A DNA stretch of 64,000 nucleotides from Natronospira bacteriovora (GCF_030848495.1 NZ_JAVDDT010000001.1:310001-374000), one strand, 5' to 3'; positions 29,601 through 39,451 are shown, counted from the stretch's first letter. The notes: generated by a model from the letters alone, not told the origin. A program made the numbers and translations.

Positions 29601-30580
29601 TTGGCACCAATGCCGGTGGCACCCTCGTCGCGGATCTCGCCGCCGGAGCCGGTGGCCGCTCCCGGGTAGGGTGAGATGGCGGTGGGATGATTGTGGGTCT
29701 CGACCTTCATGATGATGTTGGCCGGTTCCTGAACCATGCGATAGACCCGTTCCCCATCCGGGAAGAAACGCCCGGCGGCATGCCCCGCCACGGCGGCGGC
29801 ATTGTCGCGATAGGCCGACAGCACGCCCTCACTGTTGGCCCGGTAGGTGTCACGGATCATGTCGAACAGGCTCTGGGCCTGGGCCTCGCCATCCACCGTC
29901 CAGTCGGCGTTGAAGATCTTGTGTCGGCAATGCTCGGAATTGGCCTGGGCGAACATCATCAGTTCCACGTCAGCCGGGTCGCGGCCGAGGCGCTGGAAGT
30001 TCTCCACCAGGTAATCGACTTCATCGTCCGAAAGCGCCAGGCCAAGGCGCTGATTGGCCGCATCCAGCGCCTGACGCCCCTCGCCCATCACCGGCACGGT
30101 TTCCAGCGGCGCCGGCCGGGCGTGGCTGAACAGGGCGGCTGCCTCGGCGGGTGCCTTCAGCACCGATTCGGTCATGCGGTCATGCAGGGCCGCCGCCAGA
30201 GTCCGCCACTGGCCCTCGTCCACCTCCCCGTCCAGAAAGACGCGATAGCGGATGCCGCGCTCGATTCGCTGGATGTGACTGAGACCACAGCGATGCAGGA
30301 TATCCGTGGCCTTGCTCGACCAGGGGGAAATGGTGCCGATACGGGGCGTGACCCAGACATCCAGGCTGTGGTTGCTGCGCCCGTCAGCGGCCGGGGATCC
30401 ATCGTCCAGCAGACGGCCCAGCAGGGCCCGCTCATCCTCCGGCAGCGCCCCCTCCAGATCCGCCAGGTAGAACCACTCGGCGGTCAGGTCCCGAACGCCG
30501 GGATGAAGGTCTCGCAACGCGAGGAGGAGTTTTTCCAACCGGAAATCGGAAAGGGCCTTGCCGCCGGGGAAGTGCTGCAT
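26690..30580 (-). CDS. purL: Phosphoribosylformylglycinamidine synthase (large single-chain type)
   Basis: PurL converts FGAR to FGAM with glutamine and ATP in purine synthesis. The 1296-residue length matches the single-chain gammaproteobacterial form (E. coli 1295). Visible signatures are [14 protein letters not shown] in the N-terminal half, [32 protein letters not shown], and a C-terminal glutamine amidotransferase with the nucleophile in [10 protein letters not shown] and the His/Glu pair in MMPHPERI. It starts at 30580, 175 bp from the YycJ-like gene upstream on the same strand, with a 9-bp-unit repeat between. A strong terminator follows its stop. Confidence 0.97.
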   Translation of the reverse strand: MQHFPGGKALSDFRLEKLLLALRDLHPGVRDLTAEWFYLADLEGALPEDERALLGRLLDDGSPAADGRSNHSLDVWVTPRIGTISPWSSKATDILHRCGLSHIQRIERGIRYRVFLDGEVDEGQWRTLAAALHDRMTESVLKAPAEAAALFSHARPAPLETVPVMGEGRQALDAANQRLGLALSDDEVDYLVENFQRLGRDPADVELMMFAQANSEHCRHKIFNADWTVDGEAQAQSLFDMIRDTYRANSEGVLSAYRDNAAAVAGHAAGRFFPDGERVYRMVQEPANIIMKVETHNHPTAISPYPGAATGSGGEIRDEGATGIGAKPKAGLTGFSVSALRIPGATADWEPDTGRPDRIASALDIMLEGPIGGAAFNNEFGRPNLAGYFRSYEQQAEEGDAPVRGYHKPIMIAGGMGNIRDGHVEKREVPAGARVIVLGGPAMLIGLGGGAASSMASGASEAELDFASVQRENPEIERRCQEVIDRCWALGEGNPILSIHDVGAGGLSNAIPEILDDAGRGGRIDLRRIPNAEPGMSPMGIWCNEAQERYVLAIAAEDLPRFEAICERERCPFADVGEATVEPQLTVVDPHFNNQPVDMPMEVLLGKPPKMSRDTRRPVARPRPFSTEGVDLASAVEKVLAHPTVADKRFLITIGDRSVGGLSVRDQMVGPWQVPVADCAVTLSGYEGFTGEAMAMGERTPLAVINGPASGRMAVGEAITNIASAHIGNLRTVRLSANWMAAANHGNEDAILFDTVKAVGHELCSELGLTIPVGKDSLSMKTQWQDENGDKAVVSPVSLIVSAFAPVSDVRLSVTPQLLPRGDSELLLVDLGRGQNRLAGSILAQVEQGFGDTAPDLDEPALLSGFFQAVQALLAEGRVLAYHDRSDGGLLATLAEMAFAGRCGFDVNLDGLGDDAAAVLFNEELGAVLQVADADREAVMAAFAEAGLDQALHWLGRPQSDDRVRISRDGDTLLAASLFDWLAPWSRVSHRMQRLRDNPACADEALEDILDRQDPGLSPVLSFDPAEDIAAPMIGTGARPRVAILREQGVNGHVEMAASFHRAGFEAVDVHMQDIVGGREKLEAMQGLVACGGFSYGDVLGAGQGWAKSILFNDQAREIFARFFADENHFALGVCNGCQMLATLRDIIPGAENWPRFLRNRSEQFEARYSLVEVMDSPSLFLGGMAGSRLPIAIAHGEGRAAFASATDQQAVERGGLVSLRYVDNRGQVAEQYPANPNGSPAGITGLTTPDGRATIMMPHPERITRTVNHSWAPADWPGDDGPWLRMFRNARRWLG

Positions 30581-30672
30581 GTCGGGTTCTCTGGCTTTCG
30601 GGAAACGAGGGGGAGCAGAAAGGTGGCAATTTTACCGGAGGGGGCGACTTCCGGCCAGTGGGCGAAACCGCG

Positions 30673-30748
30673 GAACCACCGAATACACCGAAATCACCGA
30701 AGAAATCCATGAATCGTTTTCGGTGTTTTCGGCGTCTTCGGTGGTTTC
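30673..30748. repeat. Inverted element with 9-bp tandem-unit arms (CACCGAANN family)
   Basis: Arm 1 (30673-30707) holds CACCGAATA, CACCGAAAT and CACCGAAGA units after GAAC. Arm 2 (30717-30748) is the reverse-complement type TTTTCGGTG, TTTTCGGCG, TCTTCGGTGG. The loop is about 10 bp, so the whole could form one long hairpin. It ends 8 bp before the stop of the YycJ-like gene, lying just beyond that gene's 3' end. Confidence 0.88.
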
Positions 30749-30755
30749 CCTGTTT

Positions 30756-31523
30756 TCAAACCTCATACCAGTCCGAGGCACTGTCCTGAACCGCGACTTC
30801 GACCCGGCTTGCGGTCCAGCCGATGCCGTCGGCCAGGGTATCCCGAGCCAGGGTCGCGTCATTGTTCTTTTCACTGATGTGGGCGGCAATCAGGCGCTCC
30901 AGGGTGCCGGTATCGGCCCGTTCCAGGAATTCGGCGGACTGGCGGTTGTTCAGGTGGCCGAAGTCGCCGCCGACCCGCTGCTTGAGCGACGGCGGATATG
31001 GCCCCGTGGCCAGCATGCCCAGGTCATGATTCGCTTCCAGCACCAGGGCATGGCAGGCGGAGTATTTGCGGATGACATGAGGGGTGACATGGCCGAGATC
31101 CGTGAGCAGCCCGAAACGGCGAAGCCCGTCTTCGACAATGAACTGAACCGGCTCGCGTGCATCATGGGGAACGGCCACCGGGGTGATGGCCAGGTCACCG
31201 ATGGCAAAACCTTCGTGGGCGGAAATCAGGCGCCAGTCGAGACCGTTGTCGTCATTGATGGCCGCGCGGGTTCCGTGGGTGGCGTAGACGGGCAAGCCGA
31301 AACGCCGGGCCAGACGAGCCACGCCACTGGCATGGTCACTGTGTTCATGGGTGACCAGAATCCCGTCCAGGGCCTCCGGGCTACGATCCAGTGCGGCCAT
31401 GCGCCGGGCGATTTCGCGGGTGGAAAAGCCACAGTCAATCAGAAGGCGCTGTCCGGCGGCTTCCAGCAACAGGGCGTTACCCTTGCTGCCACTGCCGAGA
31501 AAGGCAAAGCGCAGCCCCTTCAC
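30756..31523 (-). CDS. MBL-fold metallohydrolase, YycJ-like
   Basis: A 255-residue metallo-beta-lactamase-fold protein. The metal motif is THEHSDHASG near residue 60, with further ligands in TPVAVPHDA, LLTDLGHV and EANHD, and a C-terminal HISEKNN. The opening FAFLGSGSKGNALLLEA is characteristic of the YycJ group, some of which are 5'-to-3' exonucleases. The start is GTG 31523, overlapping the DUF1820 stop (GTGA), so the two genes are coupled. A nuclease role is family inference; a general phosphodiesterase is possible. Confidence 0.9.
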   Translation of the reverse strand: MKGLRFAFLGSGSKGNALLLEAAGQRLLIDCGFSTREIARRMAALDRSPEALDGILVTHEHSDHASGVARLARRFGLPVYATHGTRAAINDDNGLDWRLISAHEGFAIGDLAITPVAVPHDAREPVQFIVEDGLRRFGLLTDLGHVTPHVIRKYSACHALVLEANHDLGMLATGPYPPSLKQRVGGDFGHLNNRQSAEFLERADTGTLERLIAAHISEKNNDATLARDTLADGIGWTASRVEVAVQDSASDWYEV

Positions 31524-31858
31524 TTTCCGCTGCCCGGCCCCATCTGCCCGCCCGGGCCGTAGACCGGGAAGGGGGTGACATTGCTGCCATCCCGTTCGGT
31601 GATGCGGGCCGCACCGCGGCGTTCCACCTGGTCGATGCGGATCACCGAATGCATGGGGATCTGGGTAGCCTCAACGCCCTCGAATTCGTCTCGCAATTTC
31701 TCTTCGCTGGGATCCACCACCACCGAAGTGCGCTCGCCGAACAGAAAACCGGCGATCTGCACGAAACCGAACATGGGCGCGGGATCCACGAAGCGCGCAT
31801 AGACCTCGTAGACCTTGTCCTGATTGTTGAAAATGATCCGGTAGATGCTCTCGGACAT
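31520..31858 (-). CDS. DUF1820 family protein
   Basis: A 112-residue cytosolic protein with the DUF1820 pattern: IYRIIFNNQDKVYEVYARFV at the N-terminus, then GFVQIAGFLFGERTSVVVDP, and LRDEFEGVEATQIPMHSVIR with ERRGAARI. The family is common in gammaproteobacteria and has no settled function. It overlaps the YycJ-like gene by 4 bp and is the first gene of the pair. The C-terminus (VYGPGGQMGPGSGK) is glycine-rich and probably disordered. Confidence 0.88.
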   Translation of the reverse strand: MSESIYRIIFNNQDKVYEVYARFVDPAPMFGFVQIAGFLFGERTSVVVDPSEEKLRDEFEGVEATQIPMHSVIRIDQVERRGAARITERDGSNVTPFPVYGPGGQMGPGSGK

Positions 31859-32036
31859 AGCTCGATTCCGCTTGCGGCGTGGCGCGGCATTCTATCACGG
31901 CCATCCCACTGGGATGGCAAAGCCTGATATGCTCAATCCCGGAGACAGCCCCGCCGGGGCTGAATGAAAGGAATCCTGAAAGCCGCGACGGAACGCCCGG
32001 AATTGCCGACGACGCCATTCGAGGGGGGCCATCAAC

Positions 32037-35000
32037 GTGACAGGATTCCGCCATTCGGGTTCGAGCCCGCGGCCTGCCACCTTTCTTCTTTCCCTGATCA
32101 TGCCAGCCCTGCTGTTCCCGGCAGTGGCATCGGCGCTGCCACCGGAAATCCCGCCACACCAGCTGCTGGAACAGCGATGGGCTGTCCCGGAGGGGATGCC
32201 CCAGACCACGGCACAGGTGGTCATCGAATCCCGCAGCGGTGCACTCTGGATCGGGACCCAGAACGGCCTGGCCCGCTTCGACGGCATCCGCTTTGATCGC
32301 TTCCGTGCCGAAGACCACCCGGGGCTGAGTCATGACTACATCAACGCCCTGCACGAAGATGCCTCCGGCCGCCTGTGGCTGGCCACCGAACAGGGCCTGA
32401 GCCTTTTCGAGCACGGTCGCTTTGATGCCCCCGAAGGTCACGACATGACCGGACCGATACGCAGCCTGGTCGCCACGGGAGACGGCTCCGGGGTCTGGCT
32501 GGCCAGTGAGAACGGCCTGTTCCTCGCGACGCCGGAACGCGTTGAACGCCACCCCACCATCCAGTCGCCCCTGTTCAGCGTGACTGCCAATGACGATGGC
32601 CGTGTCATCGTCGGCGGGCGCGGAGAAATCTGGGTTCTGCAGGAAGACCGATCGCGACAGTTCTCCTTCCCTGCCGCCGACCGGGATCTGGAGGTCCGCA
32701 CCCTGCTCGTTCACGAGGGGCAGCTCTATCAGGGTCTGTCCAACGGACTGAGACGGGCACCGCTGGATCACCCCCTGGACTGGGAATGGAGCGCATTGAC
32801 CGACCGGGAACTGGAAAGCCTGCTGGTCGATGACGCGGGCAGCCTCTGGATTGCCACCGAGTCCGGCCTGTTCCGGCAAACGCCCGCCGACCAACAGCCA
32901 CGCAATGTCCGCACCCGCGACCTGACCGAGCGGGAATGGTTGCGACACCTGATGCAGGATTCACAAGGCAATCTCTGGATCGGCACCCAGGCCCGTGGCG
33001 TGGTGCGCCTTTCGACAGGCGCCTTCCGCCGGCATGGCGAGCTTGACGGATTGGTGGACGACATCATCTGGAGTCTGTTCGAGGATCCGGACGGCGCAGT
33101 CTGGGCCGGCACCAACGAGTTTGGTGCCTTTCGCATGCAGGATGGCCAATGGAGCCAGTTTGCCGACGCCGACGAACTGCCCCACGGCATGGTGATGGGG
33201 TTTCTCCTCGACCGCACGAACCGCTTCTGGATTGCCACCCGCGGCGGGCTGGCCTGGTACCACTGGCCCAGCCTCGAGCCCATGCCGACACCGGCGGATT
33301 TGCCGAGAGGTGGCGTCTTCGGCATCACGGAGGATCGTGATGGCCGCATCTGGATCGCGACCCGTGAAGGGCTGTTCTGGTGGCAGGCAGGGCACCTGGA
33401 GCGTATCCGCGATGATCAGGGCCTGACCCAGCAGCGGACACGTGATGTTCTCGAGGATCAGGAAGGGCGCATCTGGGTTGCCACCGACACCGGCATCTTC
33501 CGGGGTGGGGTGGACAGTTTCGAGGCCATGGGCAAGGGCAGTGGTCTTGATGACTACAGCGCCTCGGCCCTGTTCGAACTGAATGGCACCGTCTGGGGCA
33601 TGCTGCAGGGTGCCCTGGTCCGATTCGTCAACGATGAGGCAAGGATCTATCCGGACGGGCACGGCCTGAGAGCAACGGTCAGTTCCTACATGATTCTGGA
33701 TGAGGATGACTACATCTGGACAACCACCCACGAAGGCATTCAACGTCTGCCCCTGAGTCAGTTCGACGAATACGACCGGGACGAACGGGATACCTTCGAG
33801 GCCGACCTCTTCGGCCGCCTGACCGACCCGGAGCCGGCCCAGTGCAATGGTGGACACGGGCAGGCCGGACTTTTCCAGCCGTCACTGAAACTGTTCTGGT
33901 GCCCCAGTCTGAACGGTGCACTCAGCCTGAACCTGGCCGCTGCCATGTCCGTGACCGAAGCGCCCAGCCCCCGTCTGCGCACCCTTCGCTCCGGTGGCGA
34001 GATCCACGACCTTGGGCTAAGCCGTCATGGCGAAGTAACCTTGCCGCCACACGCCCGGGATCTGGAAATCGATTTCATCGGACTCCATTTCCGCTACCCC
34101 GAAGGCGTGAGCTATCGCTACCGGCTGACCGGCTTCGACAGCGACTGGCAGGCGGTGGGTGATCGCCGTACCGCCTTCTACACCAATCTGCCGCCGGGTG
34201 AATACCGTTTTGAATTGCAGGCCCTGAATGAGCGTGGCCGGGTATCGGATGAAACGGCGATTCTGGGCATTCGCATGACCCCCCGTTTCCATGAAACCGT
34301 CGGCTTTCGCCTGCTCATGGGCGTTGTCATGCTGCTCGCTGCCTACGGCGCCTGGCGTTACAGTGTGCGCCAGCTGCATCGGCGCCGGGCACTGCTGGAA
34401 CAGATGGTGCGCAAGCGCACCCGCCAGCTGGACGAGCTCAACCGCCAGCTGCATCAGGCCAGTGTCACCGACCCGCTGACCGGGCTGCGAAACCGCCGCT
34501 ACCTCAGCAACCAGCTACCTCATGATGTAGCCCAGGTGGAGCGGGCCTACACCCGTGCCAGTGACTTCCCCAACCGGGACATCACCTTCCTCATGGTCGA
34601 CCTGGATCACTTCAAGCGCATCAATGACGTCTGCGGCCACCGGGTGGGGGATCAGGTACTGAGCCAGTTTGCGGAAATCCTCGCCAGCCAGGTGCGTGAC
34701 TCGGACTACGTCATTCGCTGGGGCGGTGAGGAGTTCCTGATCGTCGCCCGCAACAGCGAGCGCGACAAGGCGTCGGCCTGTGCGGCACGCATCATCGCGG
34801 CCGTGCGGGCACACCGTTTCATGACGGACCAGGGCGAACTGGAATGCAGTTGCTCGATCGGTGTGACCTGCTACCCGGCGCTGGCTGAATACCCGGATGC
34901 CATCAACTGGGAAGAAGTGATCGAACTGGCCGATGCGGCCAACTACATTGCCAAGGACGAGGGCCGTGATCGCTGGGTGGAGATCACGGTTCTGCCCGAC

Positions 35001-35117
35001 GTGGAGCGGCCCGGCTTCATGCAACGCTTCCGACAGCAAGGAGCCATGGCCGTCAGCGAGGCGGGAGAAATCAGCCTGCGCCGGGAAAAACCGGCGTCAG
35101 ACGCCGGAAACCCGTGA
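32037..35117 (+). CDS. Membrane diguanylate cyclase with periplasmic beta-propeller sensor (Reg_prop-YYY-GGDEF)
   Basis: The 1026-residue protein starts at GTG 32037 after GAGGGGGG. A signal peptide (about residues 1-33) leads to two-component-type propeller repeats at about 50-590 (LWIGTQNGLARFDG, LWLATEQGLSLFE, IWIATREGLFWW). A triple-tyrosine domain follows at about 670-740 (LEIDFIGLHFRYPEGVSYRY), then one membrane segment at about 756-778 and a short coiled coil. The C-terminal GGDEF domain has an intact WGGEEF site near residue 895 and VDLDHFKRINDVCGH. It should make cyclic-di-GMP in response to a periplasmic ligand. No RxxD inhibitory site was verified. It stands alone, followed by a terminator-like hairpin. 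Confidence 0.92.
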   Translation: MTGFRHSGSSPRPATFLLSLIMPALLFPAVASALPPEIPPHQLLEQRWAVPEGMPQTTAQVVIESRSGALWIGTQNGLARFDGIRFDRFRAEDHPGLSHDYINALHEDASGRLWLATEQGLSLFEHGRFDAPEGHDMTGPIRSLVATGDGSGVWLASENGLFLATPERVERHPTIQSPLFSVTANDDGRVIVGGRGEIWVLQEDRSRQFSFPAADRDLEVRTLLVHEGQLYQGLSNGLRRAPLDHPLDWEWSALTDRELESLLVDDAGSLWIATESGLFRQTPADQQPRNVRTRDLTEREWLRHLMQDSQGNLWIGTQARGVVRLSTGAFRRHGELDGLVDDIIWSLFEDPDGAVWAGTNEFGAFRMQDGQWSQFADADELPHGMVMGFLLDRTNRFWIATRGGLAWYHWPSLEPMPTPADLPRGGVFGITEDRDGRIWIATREGLFWWQAGHLERIRDDQGLTQQRTRDVLEDQEGRIWVATDTGIFRGGVDSFEAMGKGSGLDDYSASALFELNGTVWGMLQGALVRFVNDEARIYPDGHGLRATVSSYMILDEDDYIWTTTHEGIQRLPLSQFDEYDRDERDTFEADLFGRLTDPEPAQCNGGHGQAGLFQPSLKLFWCPSLNGALSLNLAAAMSVTEAPSPRLRTLRSGGEIHDLGLSRHGEVTLPPHARDLEIDFIGLHFRYPEGVSYRYRLTGFDSDWQAVGDRRTAFYTNLPPGEYRFELQALNERGRVSDETAILGIRMTPRFHETVGFRLLMGVVMLLAAYGAWRYSVRQLHRRRALLEQMVRKRTRQLDELNRQLHQASVTDPLTGLRNRRYLSNQLPHDVAQVERAYTRASDFPNRDITFLMVDLDHFKRINDVCGHRVGDQVLSQFAEILASQVRDSDYVIRWGGEEFLIVARNSERDKASACAARIIAAVRAHRFMTDQGELECSCSIGVTCYPALAEYPDAINWEEVIELADAANYIAKDEGRDRWVEITVLPDVERPGFMQRFRQQGAMAVSEAGEISLRREKPASDAGNP

Positions 35118-35124
35118 CAGCATC

Positions 35125-35160
35125 GGGCCGGGGAGCGTGCAGGCAATCGCTTCCCGGCCC
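35125..35160. terminator. Hairpin between convergent genes
   Basis: GGGCCGGGGAGCG (35125-35137) pairs with CGCTTCCCGGCCC (35148-35160) at 12 of 13 positions, loop 10 bases. No T-run follows, but the place between two converging stops suggests a bidirectional terminator. Confidence 0.55.
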
Positions 35161-35172
35161 GCGGGTCTTCAG

Positions 35173-36123
35173 CTACTCATCCTTGAGTTTTTCGTAGTCA
35201 CTGACAAATCCGTCCGGCTTCACGGCCAGCACATCACATTTCACCCGGTCGAGGATGGCCTCGGCGGTACTGCCGATGACGGCCCGCTTGAGACCACTGC
35301 GGTTCACGGTGCCGAGTACCAGCAGATCCGCCCGAATGTCCTCCACGATGGATGGGATCACTACTTCCGGGGTGCCTTCTCTCTGGTGAACATGGTTGCT
35401 GTCCACCTCGCCTTCGGCACAGGCCTTCTCCAGCGCCTGTGCCTGGGTGGTGAGAAACTCCCGCCGGGCGGCTTCCACCGACTCACTCCCCTGCCCCGCG
35501 TCCTGGCTCATATGCTGGCCCAGCAGGGCCGGCAGCGGCTCCATGGCATGACCCACATGCAGTTCGGCCTGGTAGATCGCCGACACCGCCCGGGCTGCTT
35601 CCAGAATGGTACCGTCCAGGCTTTCCGGCTTGCCCCAGGCATGCATGGGATCCAGCGCTGCCAGCACACGGGTGATTCCCGGCGCCGGCCGTGGCTGCAC
35701 CAGCATGAGCGGAGCCGGGCAATGGCGAAGCAGGCGCCAGTCGGCCGGAGCCCAGCCGGCACGCGGCCCCATCTCGGCATCCTTGACCACCAGATCCGGC
35801 TCAAGAGCCAGCGCCATCTTGATGACCTCCCGGGACAGGGAATCCGCCCATATGACCTCCGTGTGCACGGCAATACCCTCCGCCTTGAGGGGAGCGGCAC
35901 GCTCGTTCAGCCACTCGCGCCGCTCCGCCACATGGTCGGCAATGGCCCGATCCACGGTTTCCCGGCGAAAGAAAGGATTGCGACTCATGGCCTTGTCCCA
36001 GGCGAACACGAAGAGACTGAGACGGGCGCCCGAACGCCGGGCGATGTCCGTGGCACGATCGAAGGCGCCGCCTTCGGGCAAATCATCACGAATGGCCGCG
36101 GCCACATGCCGAATACCTTGCAT
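35173..36123 (-). CDS. Tandem universal stress protein (UspE-like)
   Basis: A 316-residue protein with two Usp domains. The first (about 1-150) contains RHVAAAIRDDLP and LVVKDAEMGPRAG; the second (about 155-305) contains VLAALDPMHAWG, LLVLGTVNRSGLKRAVIGST and VLAVKPDGF, where the GxxxRxG-type nucleotide loop is seen. UspE-type proteins act in stress and motility control, often under anaerobiosis. GGGAG lies 8 bp before the ATG. An FNR-like box at 36219-36232 is centred about 42 bp before the inferred transcription start, arguing for low-oxygen induction. It is divergent from a second stress-protein gene. Confidence 0.9.
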   Translation of the reverse strand: MQGIRHVAAAIRDDLPEGGAFDRATDIARRSGARLSLFVFAWDKAMSRNPFFRRETVDRAIADHVAERREWLNERAAPLKAEGIAVHTEVIWADSLSREVIKMALALEPDLVVKDAEMGPRAGWAPADWRLLRHCPAPLMLVQPRPAPGITRVLAALDPMHAWGKPESLDGTILEAARAVSAIYQAELHVGHAMEPLPALLGQHMSQDAGQGSESVEAARREFLTTQAQALEKACAEGEVDSNHVHQREGTPEVVIPSIVEDIRADLLVLGTVNRSGLKRAVIGSTAEAILDRVKCDVLAVKPDGFVSDYEKLKDE

Positions 36124-36189
36124 GAGTCAGACTCCCTGTTGGTAAATCATGACCGGCATCATGTCATTTCTGCCCGGCCCGAGAATTTC

Positions 36190-36232
36190 AGTCTAGCTTG
36201 GTATCATGACCAATTGAGATGATCTGAATCAA
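36190..36232 (-). promoter_or_regulatory. FNR/ANR-type promoter of the UspE-like gene
   Basis: The box ATGATCTGAATCAA (36219-36232) differs from TTGAT-N4-ATCAA at one base. On the minus strand TAGACT at 36195-36190 makes a fair -10 element. The implied start near 36183 gives a box-to-start distance of about 42 bp, the class II FNR spacing. The box could also serve the divergent usp gene, where spacing is less suitable. Confidence 0.65.
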
Positions 36233-36270
36233 ATGGCTGGATGATCCCCAGGATACGTGAGGAAACCGCA

Positions 36271-36753
36271 ATGACGAGCCGAAGGCCGCACCCCGGCGTC
36301 GACCGAATCGCCGTCGCCCTGGACCACTCCGAGCATGCCCTGGCGGCCGCATCCATGGCGGCGTCCCTGGCCCGTGCCTGCGGCCACCCCCTGGTTCTCC
36401 TGCATGTCTTTGAAGGGCACCCGGAGGAGCTCAGCGAGCTGGACGCCCTCAGTGAGCGCTTCCAGGATCGAATACGAATGCCCACCGACGCCCTGCAGGA
36501 GGCCATGTCGGCCGGTAGCCGCAAGCTGTTCAATCGGGTACGCGAGCACCTCGACCTTGATTCTCTCGCCCCGGAAGAAGTCAGTCTGGACGGTGACCCG
36601 GCCGAGGCGCTGCTCGATTACTGCCGCCAGCACCCCGACACATTGCTCATCGTCGGCCGTCGCGGCCTCTCCCCCACCCGTTCGATCCTGATGGGCAGCG
36701 TCTCCACCCGCCTGGTCCATGAAGCGGCCTGCCCGGTGCTGGTGCATCATTGA
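36271..36753 (+). CDS. Single-domain universal stress protein
   Basis: A 160-residue Usp-fold protein: VDRIAVALDHSEHALAAASM at the N-terminus (the first strand and helix of the fold), HVFEGHPEEL, and the nucleotide-loop region LLIVGRRGLSPTRSILMGSV followed by CPVLVHH. The ATG at 36271 has GAGGA 7 bp upstream and is preferred to the in-frame ATG at 36241, which has weak support. It is divergent from the UspE-like gene across an FNR-like box. Probable role: survival under oxygen or energy limitation, by analogy with the family. Confidence 0.9.
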   Translation: MTSRRPHPGVDRIAVALDHSEHALAAASMAASLARACGHPLVLLHVFEGHPEELSELDALSERFQDRIRMPTDALQEAMSAGSRKLFNRVREHLDLDSLAPEEVSLDGDPAEALLDYCRQHPDTLLIVGRRGLSPTRSILMGSVSTRLVHEAACPVLVHH

Positions 36754-36813
36754 AAACAACCCCGGGACGCATCACGACAGCCCATTCATCCGCACTTTCC
36801 TGCCATCCATTCA

Positions 36814-36861
36814 TTGATCCATGTTAATTCCCTACTTGATTTCGGCTTTATTCAGTATGAT
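36814..36861 (+). promoter_or_regulatory. FNR-like box and -10 before the globin chemoreceptor
   Basis: TTGATCCATGTTAA (36814-36827) matches the FNR/Dnr half-site pattern with one change. TATGAT at 36856-36861 is a good -10 element. The box centre is about 47 bp from the implied start, longer than the usual 41.5, so its use by FNR is less certain than for ubiU or uspE. Confidence 0.45.
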
Positions 36862-36930
36862 CTAAAGCAATTAGCTGGCCGGCCGATAGGACAGGTCAGA
36901 CAACGGAAACCGGGATCGTGAAACATCGCA

Positions 36931-38250
36931 ATGGCAATAACCGAAAAGCTGCGCCTGAACGGCCACAATCTCGCTGAACGCCTGTCATTCCTCAAGCTGG
37001 GGGACGGGGAAGTCCAATTTCTGGGACGACTGGATGCCTGGATGACACGGCGCGCCCCGTTGATGGCCCGACACTTCTACGATTTCCAGTTTTCACACCC
37101 CGCTTCCCGGCGCTTCTTCGAGCACTACGCCGGGCAACGAATGATGTCGCTGGACAAGCTCCGGCTCAACCTGGAAAGCGCACAGGCGGACTATCTGCGG
37201 GACATCACCGCTCACGCGGCCGCTGGCGGCTTCGACATGGCCTACATGGAGAAACGCCTGCGAATCGGCCAGCTGCACAATGATATTGGCCTGCCCATGA
37301 AACTCTATCTGGGCTCCTACTCCCTGCACTTCGAACTGATCGATCGTCAACTGCGCCGGGATTTCTGGTATCGCCCGTTCTTCCGGCGACGTGCCAGAGC
37401 ACTGCTCGAACGGGTGTTGCTGCTGGATATCCAGGCGGTCACCGACGGTTTCATGATCGATATGCTCGAGACGCTGGAGTTGAGCGACAGCATTGCCATT
37501 GACAATGCCCAGGAAGACGTCACCGACCATGTGTCGGCCTACAAGCAGGCCATGCGTGACATGCTCGGCGGCATCCGGGAAACCGCGGGGGATCTGGGTG
37601 ACAACACCCGCACACTGGGAGGCATGATCGAAAGCCTTTCCAGCGCCTCGCAGCAAGAGGCCGCCGCCATCGAGGAAATGAACGCCACCCTGGAAGGCAT
37701 CGAAAACATGACCCGCGACAACCTGGACCGCGCCCGTCACGCGGCCAACACCGCCACGGGGGAAAACGACGAGCGCCACAGCGCCGTGGGCGCCATGCGT
37801 GAGATCAGCCGATCCTCCCAGGAGATCACCTCCATTGTCGACATGATCAACGATATTGCCTTCCAGACCAACCTCCTCGCCCTGAACGCGGCGGTGGAAG
37901 CCGCCCGGGCCGGGCACGAGGGCCGCGGCTTTGCCGTGGTGGCGGCGGAGGTCAAACAGCTCTCCGACCGAACCACGGAATCCGCCGCACGGATTCGCCA
38001 CCTCATCGATGAGTCCACGCAACTCATCGACGAAGGCAACGGTTACGTGGAGCAGGTCTCGGAACAGATCCGCGAGATCGCGCGCGCCCTGCAGGATCAA
38101 AGCACGAGCATTGGCGAGATTTCAGCCGCCGCCCGGGAAATCGACAAAACTGCCCAATCCAATGCCAGCGAATCCGAATCCCTGTCCCGCCTGGCCTCGG
38201 ACCTTGGCGCTCGCGCCGAAAAACTCCGCATGATCGTCGACCGACACTGA
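36931..38250 (+). CDS. Soluble globin-coupled chemoreceptor (HemAT-like aerotaxis transducer)
   Basis: The 439-residue protein has no membrane segment. Residues about 10-165 form a protoglobin domain; the motif [19 protein letters not shown] places the heme-binding histidine at residue 116. Residues about 195-439 are a methyl-accepting signalling domain with the conserved tip [20 protein letters not shown] and flanking methylation-helix heptads. It should sense O2, NO or CO and signal to CheA from the cytosol. No other che genes lie nearby. An FNR-like box upstream and stress-protein neighbours fit a low-oxygen role. Confidence 0.92.
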   Translation: MAITEKLRLNGHNLAERLSFLKLGDGEVQFLGRLDAWMTRRAPLMARHFYDFQFSHPASRRFFEHYAGQRMMSLDKLRLNLESAQADYLRDITAHAAAGGFDMAYMEKRLRIGQLHNDIGLPMKLYLGSYSLHFELIDRQLRRDFWYRPFFRRRARALLERVLLLDIQAVTDGFMIDMLETLELSDSIAIDNAQEDVTDHVSAYKQAMRDMLGGIRETAGDLGDNTRTLGGMIESLSSASQQEAAAIEEMNATLEGIENMTRDNLDRARHAANTATGENDERHSAVGAMREISRSSQEITSIVDMINDIAFQTNLLALNAAVEAARAGHEGRGFAVVAAEVKQLSDRTTESAARIRHLIDESTQLIDEGNGYVEQVSEQIREIARALQDQSTSIGEISAAAREIDKTAQSNASESESLSRLASDLGARAEKLRMIVDRH

Positions 38251-38422
38251 ACCCGCCTGTCACCGCGCTGTCCACAGGGGCGCCGGGACTTGATCCGTAT
38301 CAATGCACCCGGAAACCGCCAGCGGCATTCTTTGCGGACAAAATGCCGGGCGTGGGCGGCGGGCGAGCCTCCGCTTGAGGTAAAATGGCGTCCCGGACAG
38401 TTCAGGCAAGGTGAAGAACGAC

Positions 38423-39451
38423 ATGACTCAGCATTCAGGACAGGCACTGCCCGAAGTGACCCCGGCGCTGCTGGAAAGCCTGCGCCCGGTGTACGAAAAG
38501 GTACGCCACGTCATTCCCGAAGTGGAATGGGCGGTGCATGCCCCCTATGTGGCCCGCATCAACGAGCTCAAGAAGGAACGCGGGGCGGTGATTCTGGCGC
38601 ACAACTACCAGACACCGGACATTTTCTACGGCGTGGCCGACATCACCGGGGACTCCCTGGGCCTGGCCCGTGACGCCGCCCGGGTCGATGCCGATGTGAT
38701 CGTGCAGTGCGGCGTGCACTTCATGGCCGAGACCTCCAAGATCCTGGCGCCGGAGAAGACCGTGCTGCTGCCGGACATGGACGCGGGCTGTTCCCTGGCC
38801 GAAGGCATCACCGGTGCGGATGTGCGCCTGCTCAAGGAGCGCTACCCCGGTGTACCGGTGGTGGTCTACGTCAACACCTCGGCCGAGGTGAAGGCGGAAG
38901 CCGATATCTGCTGCACCTCCTCCAATGCCGTGGAGGTGGTGGAATCCCTGGGCGTGGATCGGGTCATCTTTGCCCCGGACAAGTACCTGGGCCAGTGGGT
39001 GGCCTCCCAGACCGATGTGGAGATCATCCTCTACGAAGGTTCCTGCGAGGTGCACGAGCGCTTCACCGGCGCCGAGATCGAGACCTACCGCCGCCAGCAC
39101 CCGGGGGTCTATGTCCTCGCCCATCCGGAGTGCCCGCAGGACGTGCTCAAGGCGGCGGACTATGTCGGGTCCACCGGCCACATGATCAAGCACCTGGACG
39201 AAACGCCCGCGAAACAGGTGGTGATGATCACCGAGTGCTCCATGAGCGATAACGTGGCCTCGGAACATCCGGAAAAGGAATTCATCCGCCCCTGCAATCT
39301 CTGCCCGCACATGCAGCGCATCACCCTGCCCAAGATCCTGGCCGCGCTGGAAAACATGGCCCCCGAGGTGACCGTTCCCGAAAAGGTCATCGCCGGCGCC
39401 CGGGATTCCCTGCAGCGCATGCTGGATGTGGGGCGGAAGAAGGCGGCCTAG
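38423..39451 (+). CDS. nadA: Quinolinate synthase A
   Basis: NadA condenses iminoaspartate with dihydroxyacetone phosphate to make quinolinate for NAD. The 342-residue protein shows AVILAHNYQTPDIFYGVADI, the three iron-sulfur cysteines in VIVQCGVHFMAETSKIL, DICCTSSNAVEVV and RPCNLCPHMQRI, and GSCEVHERFT. The ATG at 38423 has AAGGTGA about 8 bp upstream; GTG 38411 in the same frame is the alternative. The stop codon lies next to a GGCGGCC/GGCCGCC palindrome and then a 7-bp-unit repeat. Confidence 0.95.
   Translation: MTQHSGQALPEVTPALLESLRPVYEKVRHVIPEVEWAVHAPYVARINELKKERGAVILAHNYQTPDIFYGVADITGDSLGLARDAARVDADVIVQCGVHFMAETSKILAPEKTVLLPDMDAGCSLAEGITGADVRLLKERYPGVPVVVYVNTSAEVKAEADICCTSSNAVEVVESLGVDRVIFAPDKYLGQWVASQTDVEIILYEGSCEVHERFTGAEIETYRRQHPGVYVLAHPECPQDVLKAADYVGSTGHMIKHLDETPAKQVVMITECSMSDNVASEHPEKEFIRPCNLCPHMQRITLPKILAALENMAPEVTVPEKVIAGARDSLQRMLDVGRKKAA

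Noticed and set aside
26993-29674. 893-codon open frame on the + strand
   Set aside because: Antisense shadow of purL with the same biased composition.
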